Shown in pieces: positions 25,905 to 32,527 of a stretch of DNA of 64,000 nt. Under the pieces are notes generated by a model that was not told where the DNA came from, ran no database searches, and was given only the letters and a program-made list of their open reading frames with translations. Location: the NCBI RefSeq assembly GCF_028649395.1, contig NZ_JAQSUW010000015.1, positions 164,265-228,264 on the forward strand. The letters run 5' to 3'. Numbering within the stretch: the first letter of the stretch is position 1; each line of letters starts with the position of its first letter. The DNA comes from Pseudomonas sp. Gutcm_11s. GTDB taxonomy: Bacteria > Pseudomonadota > Gammaproteobacteria > Pseudomonadales > Pseudomonadaceae. The position numbers were made by a program, and so were the translations under genes.

Positions 25905-26641
25905 TGCTGCCGCAGCCGCTGCTGATCGCCCTGCAGTTCCTCACGCGCTTGCCGGTACGTCTGCCCGGCATGCCGGAGGCGCAGCAGATCGGCCGCTCGC
26001 TGCTCTGGTATCCACTGGTGGGGTTGCTGCTCGGCGGCCTGTTGCTGGGGCTGCACGGGCTGCTCGGCAGCACACCGGCGCTGCTGCAGGCGGCCATTCT
26101 GCTGGCGGTCTGGGTGGGGCTTAGTGGTGGCCTGCATCTGGATGGCCTGGCCGACACGGCCGATGCCTGGGTGGGCGGCTACGGTGATCGCGAGCGTACG
26201 CTGGCGATCATGAAGGACCCGCGCAGCGGCCCCATCGCGGTGGTCGTGCTGCTGTTGGTGCTGCTGCTCAAATTCGCCGCTCTGGTCGTGTTGCTCGAGC
26301 GCGGCGCCTGGGCCGGGCTGCTGCTGGCGCCCTGGCTCGGTCGTGCGCTGCTGCCGCTGCTGTTCCTGACCACCGCCTATGTGCGAGCCGGCGGCCTGGG
26401 CGCGGCACTGGCCGAGCATCTGCCACGCGAGCGTCTGCCGCTGGTGCTGGCGGTGCATGGCCTGGCCATGCTGCTGCTCGGCTGGAGCGGGCTGTTGGCG
26501 CTGCTCGCCGCCGCGCTGGTGTTCTGCCTGCTGCGCCGTGCCTTCGTCCCGCGCCTGGGCGGCACCACCGGCGACACCGCCGGCGCCCTGCTGGAAGTGG
26601 CCGAATGCGCGGTGCTGCTGAGCCTCGCCTTGTTCCTCTGA
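25904..26641 (+). CDS. cobV: Adenosylcobinamide-GDP ribazoletransferase (cobalamin synthase)
   Basis: A 245-aa integral membrane enzyme (CobV/CobS) that joins alpha-ribazole to GDP-cobinamide to complete cobalamin. LQFLTRLPV at the start, GGLHLDGLADTADAWVGG with acidic residues for Mg2+, and KDPRSGPIAV are the family motifs (each within residues 9-110). Several hydrophobic segments follow. Last gene of the operon; no clear terminator was seen in the 50 bp after it before the MarR promoter region. Confidence 0.95.
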   Translation: MLPQPLLIALQFLTRLPVRLPGMPEAQQIGRSLLWYPLVGLLLGGLLLGLHGLLGSTPALLQAAILLAVWVGLSGGLHLDGLADTADAWVGGYGDRERTLAIMKDPRSGPIAVVVLLLVLLLKFAALVVLLERGAWAGLLLAPWLGRALLPLLFLTTAYVRAGGLGAALAEHLPRERLPLVLAVHGLAMLLLGWSGLLALLAAALVFCLLRRAFVPRLGGTTGDTAGALLEVAECAVLLSLALFL

Positions 26642-26692
26642 TTCATCTGTTCCGCTGCCTTATCGCGCAACTGTAACTGCCTGTTCGGCGAG

Positions 26693-26710
26693 TACGGGTA
26701 TATACCTGTA
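26693..26710. promoter_or_regulatory. Probable MarR operator
   Basis: TACGGGTATATACCTGTA is an 18-bp dyad with a single mismatched pair and a GGTATATACC core, ending 3 bp before the marR ATG. It lies where promoter -10 or the start of transcription should be, as expected for an autoregulated MarR gene. Confidence 0.55.
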
Positions 26711-26713
26711 TCC

Positions 26714-27127
26714 ATGTTGCCGACCCAATGCCTGTGTACCAAGTTGCGCCGTGCCAGCCGCTGCGTGACCCGCATCTACGACGAAGCCCTGGCCGATGTC
26801 GGGCTCAATGCCGCCCAGTTTTCCTTGCTGCGTAACCTGCAGCGTCTGCAAAGCCCGAGCATTTCCATGCTGGCCGAGGCCATGGGCCTGGACCGCAGCA
26901 CGCTCGGCCGCAACCTGCGGGTGGTGGAGGGCATGGGCCTGGTGCAGCTGGGCGGCGGTGCCGACCAGCGCAGCCGCGAGGTGCTGCTGAGCGAAGCCGG
27001 CCGGCAGGTGCTGGAGCGGGGCGCAGCACTCTGGGAACGGGCGCAGCAGGAAGTGGCGCTGCGCCTGGGCGCGGACAAGCGAGCGGCGCTGATGTTGCTG
27101 CTGGACGATCTGGAAACCATCGACTGA
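26714..27127 (+). CDS. MarR-family transcriptional regulator
   Basis: A 137-aa winged helix-turn-helix regulator. LNAAQFSLLRNLQ and SISMLAEAMGLDRSTLGRNL form the DNA-binding helices and GADQRSREVLLSEAG the wing. MarR proteins usually repress their own gene and a linked exporter until a small aromatic ligand binds. Here a palindrome overlaps the start and an MFS gene follows after 27 bp, so control of that transporter is likely. Ligand unknown. A short inverted repeat (ACGGGC/GCCCGT, 27127-27142) begins at the stop codon. Confidence 0.9.
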   Translation: MLPTQCLCTKLRRASRCVTRIYDEALADVGLNAAQFSLLRNLQRLQSPSISMLAEAMGLDRSTLGRNLRVVEGMGLVQLGGGADQRSREVLLSEAGRQVLERGAALWERAQQEVALRLGADKRAALMLLLDDLETID

Positions 27128-27154
27128 CGGGCCGCTGCCCGTGGAGACAACGAC

Positions 27155-28363
27155 ATGAGCAATCCGTGGCGCACGGCGGCCTGGCTATTGGTAGGGGCTT
27201 CGCTGATCCTCGCCCTGTCCCTCGGCATCCGGCATGGCTTCGGCCTGTTCCTCGGGCCGATGAGCAGCGAGTTCGGCTGGGGGCGCGAGGTGTTCGCCTT
27301 CGCCATCGCCCTGCAGAACCTGATCTGGGGCCTGGCCCAGCCGATCACCGGCGCCATCGCCGACCGCTTCGGCGCGCGGCGGGTGATCATCGGCGGCGGG
27401 CTGCTCTATGCCGCCGGTCTGGGCCTGATGGCGGTGTCCGACTCGGCGCTGTCGCTATCGCTGAGCGCTGGTCTGTTGATCGGTATCGGCCTGTCCGGCA
27501 CCTCGTTCTCGGTGATGCTCGGCGTGGTTGGTCGCGCGTTGCCGCCGGAGAAGCGCAGCATCGGCATGGGCATCGCCGCTGCCGCCGGCTCCTTCGGCCA
27601 GTTCGCCATGCTGCCCGGCAGCCTGGGCCTGATCGGCTGGCTCGGCTGGTCCTCGGCGCTGCTCGCGCTGGCCATGCTGGTGGCGCTGATCGCACCGCTG
27701 GCGCTGATGGTGCGCGACACGCCGCTGCCGGCCCCGGCGGGCGGCGAGCAGAGCCTGGGCGAGGCGCTGCGCGAGGCCTGCTCGCATTCCGGTTTCTGGC
27801 TGCTGGCGCTGGGCTTCTTCGTCTGCGGCTTCCAGGTGGTGTTCATCGGCGTGCACCTGCCGTCGTATCTGGTCGACCAGCATCTGCCTGCATCGGTGGG
27901 CACCACCGTGCTGGCGCTGGTGGGCCTGTTCAACGTGTTCGGCACCTATGTTGCCGGCTGGCTGGGCGGGCGGCTGTCCAAGCCCAAACTGCTCACCGGC
28001 CTGTATCTGGCGCGCACGCTGGTGATCGTCGCCTTCGTCTACCTGCCGCTCTCCGAATGGAGCGCCTATGCCTTCGGCATGGCCATGGGCTTCCTCTGGC
28101 TGTCCACCGTGCCGCTGACCAATGGCACCGTGGCTACCCTGTTCGGGGTACGCAACCTGTCCATGCTCGGCGGCATCGTGTTCCTGTTCCACCAGCTGGG
28201 CTCCTTCCTCGGCGGCTGGCTGGGTGGCTACCTGTACGACCATACCGGTAGCTATGAGGTGGTCTGGCAGCTGTCGATCCTCTTCGGCCTGATGGCGGCG
28301 GCGCTCAACTGGCCGGTGCGTGAAGAGCCAGTCGCGCGCCTGCGCGGTGCGGAGCCGGCATGA
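27155..28363 (+). CDS. MFS transporter
   Basis: A 402-aa inner-membrane transporter with about twelve hydrophobic segments. The loop between segments 2 and 3 reads GAIADRFGARRVIIGG, the MFS signature, and a second such loop is GGRLSKPKL. It resembles the YbfB/monocarboxylate-type MFS subgroup found beside MarR regulators. Substrate unknown. GGAGA precedes the ATG. Its stop overlaps the start of a 40-aa membrane ORF as ATGA. Confidence 0.9.
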   Translation: MSNPWRTAAWLLVGASLILALSLGIRHGFGLFLGPMSSEFGWGREVFAFAIALQNLIWGLAQPITGAIADRFGARRVIIGGGLLYAAGLGLMAVSDSALSLSLSAGLLIGIGLSGTSFSVMLGVVGRALPPEKRSIGMGIAAAAGSFGQFAMLPGSLGLIGWLGWSSALLALAMLVALIAPLALMVRDTPLPAPAGGEQSLGEALREACSHSGFWLLALGFFVCGFQVVFIGVHLPSYLVDQHLPASVGTTVLALVGLFNVFGTYVAGWLGGRLSKPKLLTGLYLARTLVIVAFVYLPLSEWSAYAFGMAMGFLWLSTVPLTNGTVATLFGVRNLSMLGGIVFLFHQLGSFLGGWLGGYLYDHTGSYEVVWQLSILFGLMAAALNWPVREEPVARLRGAEPA

Positions 28364-28482
28364 GTCGCAGGGCCGGCCTGGGTCTTCTGGCGCTACTGGT
28401 CGCCGGCCTGCTGGCGCTGGCCTGGTGGGGCTGGAGCCGCGCCGGCCTGGCCCTGCTGCAGTTGAACATGAGCCTGTGCTGA
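28360..28482 (+). CDS. 40-aa single-pass membrane microprotein
   Basis: ATG 28360 overlaps the MFS stop (ATGA) and runs to TGA 28480-28482. The product is 40 aa: a short basic start (MSRRAG), a hydrophobic segment of about 20 residues, a WWGWSR motif and a tail LLQLNMSLC. Coupling to the transporter suggests a small partner or stabiliser of the MFS protein, though no family is recognised. The frame is GC-rich and native in codon use. Support rests on the overlap and membrane profile. Confidence 0.55.
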   Translation: MSRRAGLGLLALLVAGLLALAWWGWSRAGLALLQLNMSLC

Positions 28483-28545
28483 AGATTGCCGCAGCGGCCG
28501 TGGGCGCGTAGCGTGGACGGCATGACCGAATAGGAGTCCGTCGTC

Positions 28546-29097
28546 ATGTTGCCGCGAATCGCCTCGCTGTCCCTGCTTTGCCTGCTGTCCTCGCCGTTGT
28601 GGGCGGCTGACTGTCCGCCGCTGCTCAAGGACCAGGGCGAATTGCAGCAGTTGCGCTCGAAGGAGCGTATCGACCTGTGCCAGCGCTTCGCCGGCAAGCC
28701 GCTGCTGGTGATCAATACCGCCAGCCATTGCGGCTTCACTCCGCAGTTCAAGGGCCTCGAGGCGCTCTATCAGCGCTACAAGGGGCAGGGGCTGGAAGTG
28801 CTCGGCGTGCCGTCCGATGATTTTCGCCAGGAAGCCGATAGCTCCGAGGGAACGGCCAAGATCTGCTTCATCGACTATGGCGTGACCTTCGCCATGAGCG
28901 AGCCGCAGGCGGTCAGTGGTGACGATGCGGTGCCGCTGTTCCGTGAGCTGGCCGAGCAGAGCAGTGCGCCGCGCTGGAACTTCTACAAGTACGTGGTGGG
29001 GCGCGATGGCAAGGTGATCGCCAGTTTCTCCAGCCTGACCAAGCCGGACGACGAGGACCTGATCGAGGCGATCGACAAGGCCATCGCCCAGCAGTGA
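28546..29097 (+). CDS. Exported glutathione peroxidase family protein
   Basis: A 183-aa thiol peroxidase with a cleavable signal peptide (residues 1-20, ending WAAD), so probably periplasmic. [12 protein letters not shown] holds the peroxidatic Cys (not selenocysteine), and WNFYKYVVG is the conserved Trp/Asn block. It should reduce hydroperoxides with thioredoxin or glutathione-like donors. GGAGT precedes the ATG by about 8 nt. A shared terminator separates it from the convergent fadL. Confidence 0.88.
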   Translation: MLPRIASLSLLCLLSSPLWAADCPPLLKDQGELQQLRSKERIDLCQRFAGKPLLVINTASHCGFTPQFKGLEALYQRYKGQGLEVLGVPSDDFRQEADSSEGTAKICFIDYGVTFAMSEPQAVSGDDAVPLFRELAEQSSAPRWNFYKYVVGRDGKVIASFSSLTKPDDEDLIEAIDKAIAQQ

Positions 29098-29110
29098 ATC
29101 GACGGGCATG

Positions 29111-29138
29111 AAAAAGCCGGGCAGATGCCCGGCTTTTT
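29111..29138. terminator. Bidirectional intrinsic terminator
   Basis: AAAAAGCCGGGC (29111-29122) pairs perfectly with GCCCGGCTTTTT (29127-29138) around AGAT. Both ends have A/T runs, so it serves the glutathione peroxidase gene and the convergent fadL. Confidence 0.9.
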
Positions 29139-29156
29139 CGTTGCTGCCTACTGCGC

Positions 29157-30425
29157 TTAGAAGCGGTAGGTGGCTTGCAGGCCCAGGCCGTGGGCGCTGT
29201 TCTTGTACTCGGCGCTGAAGCCCGGAGCGATTTCCACGCCGCCCAGTTCGGTGGCGGGCTGGTCGACCTTGGCGGGATTCTCGCGCAGGTACGAGTAAGC
29301 CACGTCGATGGTCAGGTCGGGGTTCGGCGACCAGCCAGCACCCAAGGAGAACACTTTGCGGTTGCCGACCGGGATACGCACGGTACGGTGGGCGTTTTCG
29401 GCCGGGGACGGATCGAGGGCCAGGCCGGTACGCAGCACCCACTGCGGGTTCAACTGGTAGGTGGCGCCAATGGCATAGGACCAGGTGTCGTGCCACTTCA
29501 GCTCTTCGCTGACTTCGTCGAGCAGGCCCAGCGGGGTGCCGTTGTTCTCGACCACGATTTCCTGCAGGCGGCTCCAGCGGGTCCAGGTGGCGCCAGCGTG
29601 GAAGGTCCATTTGTCGTCGAACTGGTAGGTGAGCGACGTGTCGACGCTTTCCGGGGTGGTGAAGTCCAGGGTGGCGTCGTACTGGCCGTTGAACAGCGCG
29701 GTCAGGCCGTTGCCGCCGCTGACGCGGGTACGGCCTTCCAGGGTGTAGTCGACCTTGGAGTGGTAGGTCAGGCCCCAGGCCAGCTGGTCGGTCACGTCGA
29801 CCAGCACGCCAGCGTTGAAGCCGTAGCCTACGTCGTCACCCTTGATGCCGACCTTGGTCTCGCCGGCGCCGCCCACGGCGGTGTTGTCCAGCTTGTTGGT
29901 CAGCTTGCCCTTGATCTTGTTGATGGTCGGGCCGAAGCCGACGGACACGCGATCATTGACCTGGTAGCTCAGGGTCGGCTGTACGGTGACCACTTCCACC
30001 TTGCTGTACAGGCCCTTGTAGCGACCGCCGAAGCTCTTCTCGGAGTCGTTGATCAGGGCGAAGGGGACGTACATGCCCAGGCCCCAGCTGAATTTCTCGT
30101 CGATCGGGCTGGCGTAGTAGGCGAACGGAACCGGAGTCATCGGCACCATGTCGCCCTTGGCGGTCTGGTCACTGGCGTGGTCGATATCGACGTTGGCCTT
30201 GATCAGGCCGAAACCGCCGACCATCTCCGCGCGCTTGAGCTTGCTCAGACCAGCCGGGTTGCCGTACAGGACGCTGGCGTCGTTGACCGAGGAAGAACGG
30301 CCGGCGAAGGAGGTGCCCATGCCGCTGACGCTTTGCTCGTTAATGGCAATTCCGTTGCCCAGGCTGTGAGTGGAAACCGCACCGACGGCGAGTGCGAGAG
30401 AGGTCTTCAACCAGAGTTTTTTCAT
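29157..30425 (-). CDS. OmpP1/FadL-type outer membrane transporter
   Basis: A 422-aa outer membrane beta-barrel for long-chain fatty acids or other hydrophobic compounds. The signal peptide ends near LALAVGAVSTHSLG, the N-terminal hatch has GNGIAINEQSVSGMGTSFAG, then VLYGNPAGLSKL, all typical of FadL; the last residues LQATYRF end in Phe as barrels do. The ATG at 30425 opens a classic MKKLWLK signal; earlier methionines lack one. A TetR-like palindrome lies 118 bp upstream of the start. Confidence 0.92.
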   Translation of the reverse strand: MKKLWLKTSLALAVGAVSTHSLGNGIAINEQSVSGMGTSFAGRSSSVNDASVLYGNPAGLSKLKRAEMVGGFGLIKANVDIDHASDQTAKGDMVPMTPVPFAYYASPIDEKFSWGLGMYVPFALINDSEKSFGGRYKGLYSKVEVVTVQPTLSYQVNDRVSVGFGPTINKIKGKLTNKLDNTAVGGAGETKVGIKGDDVGYGFNAGVLVDVTDQLAWGLTYHSKVDYTLEGRTRVSGGNGLTALFNGQYDATLDFTTPESVDTSLTYQFDDKWTFHAGATWTRWSRLQEIVVENNGTPLGLLDEVSEELKWHDTWSYAIGATYQLNPQWVLRTGLALDPSPAENAHRTVRIPVGNRKVFSLGAGWSPNPDLTIDVAYSYLRENPAKVDQPATELGGVEIAPGFSAEYKNSAHGLGLQATYRF

Positions 30426-30542
30426 TAGTAAGCTCACGGAATGCAAAACGAGGGGCGGCAAGCTACGCGTTTTGCTACGCCTTGCCAACCGCTCTGCGAC
30501 GGGAATTTCGTGATGATTTGTGAAAATGATTTTGCCGATGGA

Positions 30543-30560
30543 ACTGACTTATAGGTCAGT
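30543..30560. promoter_or_regulatory. Palindromic operator candidate upstream of fadL
   Basis: ACTGACTTATAGGTCAGT is an 18-bp dyad with one mismatched pair. On the minus strand it covers CTATAAG, a possible -10 for fadL. The form (TGAC-N6-GTCA) is common for TetR-type repressors of fatty acid genes, but the regulator is not identified. Confidence 0.45.
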
Positions 30561-30575
30561 AAAAACGCGATTGGT

Positions 30576-31055
30576 TCAAGCGGCGCGAGGCTGTTGGGCG
30601 ACGAACTGCTGCCAGGCCTGAATGAAGTCGCGTAGCTGCCCCTGAGGCTGGAAAACCCGCCGCCAGATGCGAGCCATGCCGTGCAAGTCATCCTCGGCCG
30701 GCAGTGCCGCGTGCTCCGCCTCGACCAGCAGCCAGGCAATCGCCGTGGCATAGCGCAGGTTGACGGTCAACTCGAGGTGCGGCGCGGCGAGGAAGGCATG
30801 CTGGCTGGCCAGGCCGCGGACCAGGCTGGCCAGGTCCGGGTCGCGGGCCAAGTGTTGGTCCCACAGTTGTTCGTGGCGCTGCTCGCTGATGCGGTAGAGG
30901 CCATGGCCGCGCTGGTCGTCCAGCGCGCTACCCAGTGCGGACTGGCTGGCGGCGGCGCCCAGCAGCAGGGCTTCGGCGGTTGGGGAATGGCGCCCTATAT
31001 AAAGCAGGGTAGGGCGGATCACGTGTTGGCAGAGATCGCTGGCGGCAATTCCCAT
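30576..31055 (-). CDS. Conserved hypothetical protein, possibly related to phage lysozyme-like virion proteins
   Basis: A 159-aa soluble protein. The pattern DLCQHVIRPTLLYIG, EALLLGAAASQSALG, GLYRISEQRHEQLW and NLRYATAIAWLL resembles, from memory, a family of phage-encoded virion or muramidase-like proteins in which the second block has Glu-Ser (ESGL) where this protein has Gln-Ser. If that Glu is catalytic, this copy is inactive or re-purposed. GAGGG stands close to the ATG at 31055. It ends 16 bp from the fadL operator on the same strand. Function is unknown. Confidence 0.55.
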   Translation of the reverse strand: MGIAASDLCQHVIRPTLLYIGRHSPTAEALLLGAAASQSALGSALDDQRGHGLYRISEQRHEQLWDQHLARDPDLASLVRGLASQHAFLAAPHLELTVNLRYATAIAWLLVEAEHAALPAEDDLHGMARIWRRVFQPQGQLRDFIQAWQQFVAQQPRAA

Positions 31056-31120
31056 AAGGCCCTCGTGAAAGGTGCCGGCGGGGTCAGATGCCTGGCAGCT
31101 GTTCTTGGTTCTAATAAAGA

Positions 31121-31137
31121 CCCCGCCGGAAGCGGGG
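31121..31137 (-). terminator. Probable terminator hairpin
   Basis: CCCCGC and GCGGGG (31121-31126, 31132-31137) pair around a 5-nt loop. On the minus strand it is followed by TCTTTATT, an imperfect U-tract. It would end transcription coming from the alginate lyase gene before the next leftward gene. Confidence 0.5.
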
Positions 31138-31142
31138 TTAGC

Positions 31143-31177
31143 CGCTCGATTTGAAGTGTAGTGCTACAAATCGAGCG
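31143..31177. repeat. Perfect 11-bp inverted repeat in intergenic DNA
   Basis: CGCTCGATTTG (31143-31153) and CAAATCGAGCG (31167-31177) pair perfectly around a 13-nt loop. On the plus strand the stem is followed by TAAAGGGTTGTTTTTAAA. No gene ends on that strand here, so it may be an operator or the end of an unannotated small RNA. Confidence 0.4.
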
Positions 31178-31260
31178 TAAAGGGTTGTTTTTAAATTGTT
31201 TCAGCCTTTCTTGGCGGGCTGATATGACTGCGCGCGATTAAAAAATGATCAGTTACTCGT

Positions 31261-31290
31261 CCAGGTAGCCAGAGGGGGCTGGCTACCTGG
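31261..31290 (-). terminator. Strong hairpin downstream of alginate lyase
   Basis: CCAGGTAGCCAG (31261-31272) pairs perfectly with CTGGCTACCTGG (31279-31290) around a 6-nt loop, starting 9 bp after the lyase stop on the minus strand. A T6 run occurs about 16 nt beyond, farther than usual, so it may act mainly as an mRNA-protecting 3' hairpin or a weak terminator. Confidence 0.6.
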
Positions 31291-31299
31291 TTGGGTTGC

Positions 31300-31977
31300 T
31301 TAGAGGTGCTCGATCTTCAGGCTGGTGAACTGCGCGCTGCCGGCTTCGGTGTTGTCGCCGACGTTGTCCTGCACATAGCTGCCTGCCTTGAAGTACATGG
31401 TCTGAGCGTCCCAGCTCGGGTCCAGCTTGGCGGACCACTTCACCTGCGCAGCGCTCGGCAGCTTGGCGTACACCGCCAGGGTGCCGCCCGGAGTCAGGCG
31501 GATGGTGTAGCTGAAGCTCTGCCCCAGCGGCACGTTGCGCAGCACGATGGCCTTGCTGGTGTCGATGCCCGGCTTCAGGCGGTAGATCGCGGTGACGCTG
31601 CCGGTCTTGGCCGCGGCGCTGTACTCGTACTGCAGCTTGATGGGCGGATCGTCGCCTTCCACGTTGTGGATCTGGCCGATCACCACTTTGCCGGTGGACG
31701 GTACCTGGGTGACCTTCAGCGTCGCGCGCAGGTAGTTGTCCGCTTCCTTGTACTTCCAGTTGCGCAGCTTGCCATCGGCATAGGTCTCGCGCAGTTCGCT
31801 GCGCGGGTACTTGGCGCTCTTGGTGGTGGTGCCGTCGACCGGAGCCCAGAAGAACAGGGTGCCATTGATGTTCTTGAAGTAGTCGTCCTGATAGCCAGAA
31901 ACGAGCAGGGGGGTGGTGATGGTGGTGGCCGGCTCGCCGACGGGGATGGACAGGTTCCAGGTGTTCAGGTCGATCAT
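31300..31977 (-). CDS. Alginate lyase, polysaccharide lyase family 7
   Basis: A 225-aa single-domain PL7 lyase of the beta-jelly-roll type, which cleaves alginate by beta-elimination. R59SELRE64, Q102IH104 and YFKAGSYVQ near residues 195-203 are the three PL7 signature motifs with the catalytic Arg, Gln, His and Tyr. QIH (rather than QVH) often goes with polyG or polyMG preference, but this is weak evidence. No signal peptide is visible, so it may stay in the cell or leave by a non-Sec route. GGAG lies 13 nt before the ATG. Divergent from the beta-helix exoprotein gene. Confidence 0.9.
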   Translation of the reverse strand: MIDLNTWNLSIPVGEPATTITTPLLVSGYQDDYFKNINGTLFFWAPVDGTTTKSAKYPRSELRETYADGKLRNWKYKEADNYLRATLKVTQVPSTGKVVIGQIHNVEGDDPPIKLQYEYSAAAKTGSVTAIYRLKPGIDTSKAIVLRNVPLGQSFSYTIRLTPGGTLAVYAKLPSAAQVKWSAKLDPSWDAQTMYFKAGSYVQDNVGDNTEAGSAQFTSLKIEHL

Positions 31978-32527
31978 GGTGCGTAACGTGCTCCGGAAGA
32001 AAAATCGAAAAACTCATTCGAAGCGCAGGTCGATCCCGACTTGAAAAACTGCCTAGCCGCCCTGCCAGTTACATGCACATGGAATGAAGCTCTTGCATGC
32101 CTGGCCGGTGGATTGGCTGGGCACGGAGCGCTTTATACGGAGCAGTCGGGACTTTGATAATTACCGTTTGTCGCTATATTGACGTCCAAAAATTGGCGGT
32201 AATTTGGCGGTATTTCCAGAATTTCTATTGCCTTGATCCACAAGGTTTTTCCGTCACAGCGAAACGGGTAGCGCAACGGCGTATATGGATGCTGGCGAAA
32301 TGCCGAGGGCGACGAACGGAAAGCACCGCCCTAGAGCGGTTTGTGAAGCGATTCTTAACTCGTCTAACAGCGCCTTTCGAGGTTGTGTGATAGCCGTCAC
32401 GCAGGGTTGCGAACTGGGGTCCGTTTTGCCTGTCTAGCGATAGCTGCTCATCGGCCGTTAGCCGGATGACGGTGCCGGAAGCCGAGCATTCTCCGACTGG
32501 AAATCTCAACGCCTCTAGAGAATCGTC
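31978..32527. other. Long AT-richer intergenic region between alginate lyase and beta-helix protein
   Basis: 550 bp with no convincing gene. It holds two direct copies of TTGGCGGTAA/T (32193 and 32204, 11-bp period) and one inverted relative, AATTACCG at 32159-32166 against CGGTAATT at 32197-32204. A CRP/Vfr-like dyad lies nearer the plus-strand gene. The region must contain both divergent promoters; none has a clean -35/-10 pair by eye. Confidence 0.5.
32386..32401. promoter_or_regulatory. CRP/Vfr-like binding site
   Basis: TGTGATAGCCGTCACG matches the TGTGA-N6-TCACA consensus at nine of ten informative positions. It is centred about 134 bp upstream of the beta-helix protein ATG, compatible with activation if transcription starts near 32435. 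Vfr is the Pseudomonas CRP homologue. Prediction only. Confidence 0.45.

Noticed and set aside
32120..32145. Possible sigma-54 promoter (GGGCACGG...GCTTT)
   Set aside because: Spacing between the GG and GC elements is wrong by at least one base in every register tried.
32097..32509. Two overlapping short frames (97 aa plus strand, 94 aa minus strand) in the lyase/beta-helix intergenic region
   Set aside because: No SD, no motif, and they overlap each other and the predicted regulatory sites; probably chance.
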